Below, in pieces: positions 63,716 to 64,000 of a DNA stretch of 64,000 nt. The DNA comes from Carnobacterium funditum DSM 5970. Lineage in GTDB: Bacteria > Bacillota > Bacilli > Lactobacillales > Carnobacteriaceae. Where the stretch lies: the NCBI RefSeq assembly GCF_000744185.1, contig NZ_JQLL01000001.1:2137001-2201000 (forward strand), given 5' to 3'. A model generated the notes under the pieces. The model ran no database searches, was not told the DNA's origin, and saw nothing but the letters and a program-made list of their open reading frames with translations. Every line of letters starts with the position of its first letter. The first letter of the stretch is position 1. The position numbers and the translations under genes were made by a program.

Positions 63716-64000
63716 GCGTCATTATGGGTGGGTAGAGGAAAAAGAAGTTATCGAATATCAACTGGTTAATGATCAAGGAGCTATTTTCCAGTGCTTGAAC
63801 TATGGTGCAGTCGTTAACGCTATTCTAGTTCCAGATCATGATGGATGCTTGGAGAATGTAGTACTAGGTTTTGATAAACTATCTGATTATATGGCTCATC
63901 CTGCCTATTTTGGAGCGTTAGTTGGACGTGTAGCCGGACGAATCCGAAAGGGCCAATGGTTAAATCATCAATTGACACTAAATGAAAAAGACAATCATAT
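63702..64000 (+). CDS. galM: Aldose 1-epimerase, N-terminal part (cut by window end)
   Basis: Starting with GTG at 63702, inside the end of pgmB (14 bases overlap), about 99 codons read as the N-terminus of a mutarotase. It has NYGAVVNAILVPD near residue 34, VVLGFDKLSDYMAHPAYFGALVGRVAGRI near 52-80, the family opening with the ligand-binding arginine. GalM would interconvert the alpha and beta anomers of glucose released from maltose. No strong ribosome site is seen, so coupling to pgmB translation is likely. Confidence 0.88.
   Translation, partial: MKLTKRHYGWVEEKEVIEYQLVNDQGAIFQCLNYGAVVNAILVPDHDGCLENVVLGFDKLSDYMAHPAYFGALVGRVAGRIRKGQWLNHQLTLNEKDNH

Overview
The window reads as a chromosomal segment of a low-GC Gram-positive bacterium of the Lactobacillales, most like Carnobacteriaceae or Enterococcaceae. 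The reasons are AT-rich codon use, strong AGGAGG ribosome sites, a mevalonate-pathway operon with type 2 IPP isomerase, a PyrR attenuator, a lic phosphocholine operon and a maltose phosphorylase locus. The genus is inference from gene content; no rRNA or tRNA gene is visible to fix it.

Layout. 1-8.5 kb: the tail of a Gfo/Idh/MocA oxidoreductase, ktrBA potassium uptake, a 0.6 kb gene-free stretch with hairpins, murB, and a spermidine/putrescine operon (Xre-cupin regulator, potABCD). 8.7-12 kb: an ASCH protein, then codBA (cytosine uptake and deamination) behind a PyrR-type attenuator. 12-18 kb: a gene-poor stretch with a frameshifted small ORF and a 10-bp tandem repeat, rpiA, pdp, decayed azlCD, a thioesterase and a GNAT protein. 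18-25.4 kb: a YhdH-type oxidoreductase, the mevalonate operon mvaK1-mvaD-mvaK2-fni on the minus strand, a decayed membrane-protein gene, and coaA. 25.5-28.2 kb: guaA and a dead IS1380-type transposase.

28.2-33.8 kb is the most unusual part. Two 96-bp near-identical inverted repeats (28237-28332 and 32791-32886) enclose a GC-richer module: a surface lipoprotein with a cytochrome b5 domain, a membrane ferric-reductase/NOX-like flavocytochrome, and a divergent two-component system. A decayed C-terminal Cas9 fragment lies just inside the right repeat. The right repeat cuts a lipoprotein-linked DUF4352-like gene, and the left one abuts the transposase remnant. I read this as an acquired, possibly transposed, extracellular electron-transfer module; the reading is inference.

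34.5-37.4 kb: a quinone/electrophile response operon like Bacillus mhq (ring-cleaving dioxygenase, MarR regulator, hydrolase, flavin reductase). Its promoter has a perfect 22-bp palindrome between the -35 and -10. 37.4-46.7 kb: housekeeping and transport genes (uvsE, ndk, a disulfide reductase-like flavoprotein, gpmA, gtrA, mgtC, GNAT, DUF421, a chrA pair, a TRIC-like channel). 47-50.7 kb: licD-licA-licC-licB for phosphocholine on wall polymers. 50.8-57.9 kb: a purine-deaminase-like protein, two adjacent glycosyltransferases of unknown product, an NCS2 nucleobase permease and glutathione reductase. 58-64 kb: a maltose/glucose PTS permease with an EEP-family hydrolase, divergent from maltose phosphorylase, beta-phosphoglucomutase and aldose 1-epimerase; LacI-type operators sit in both promoters.
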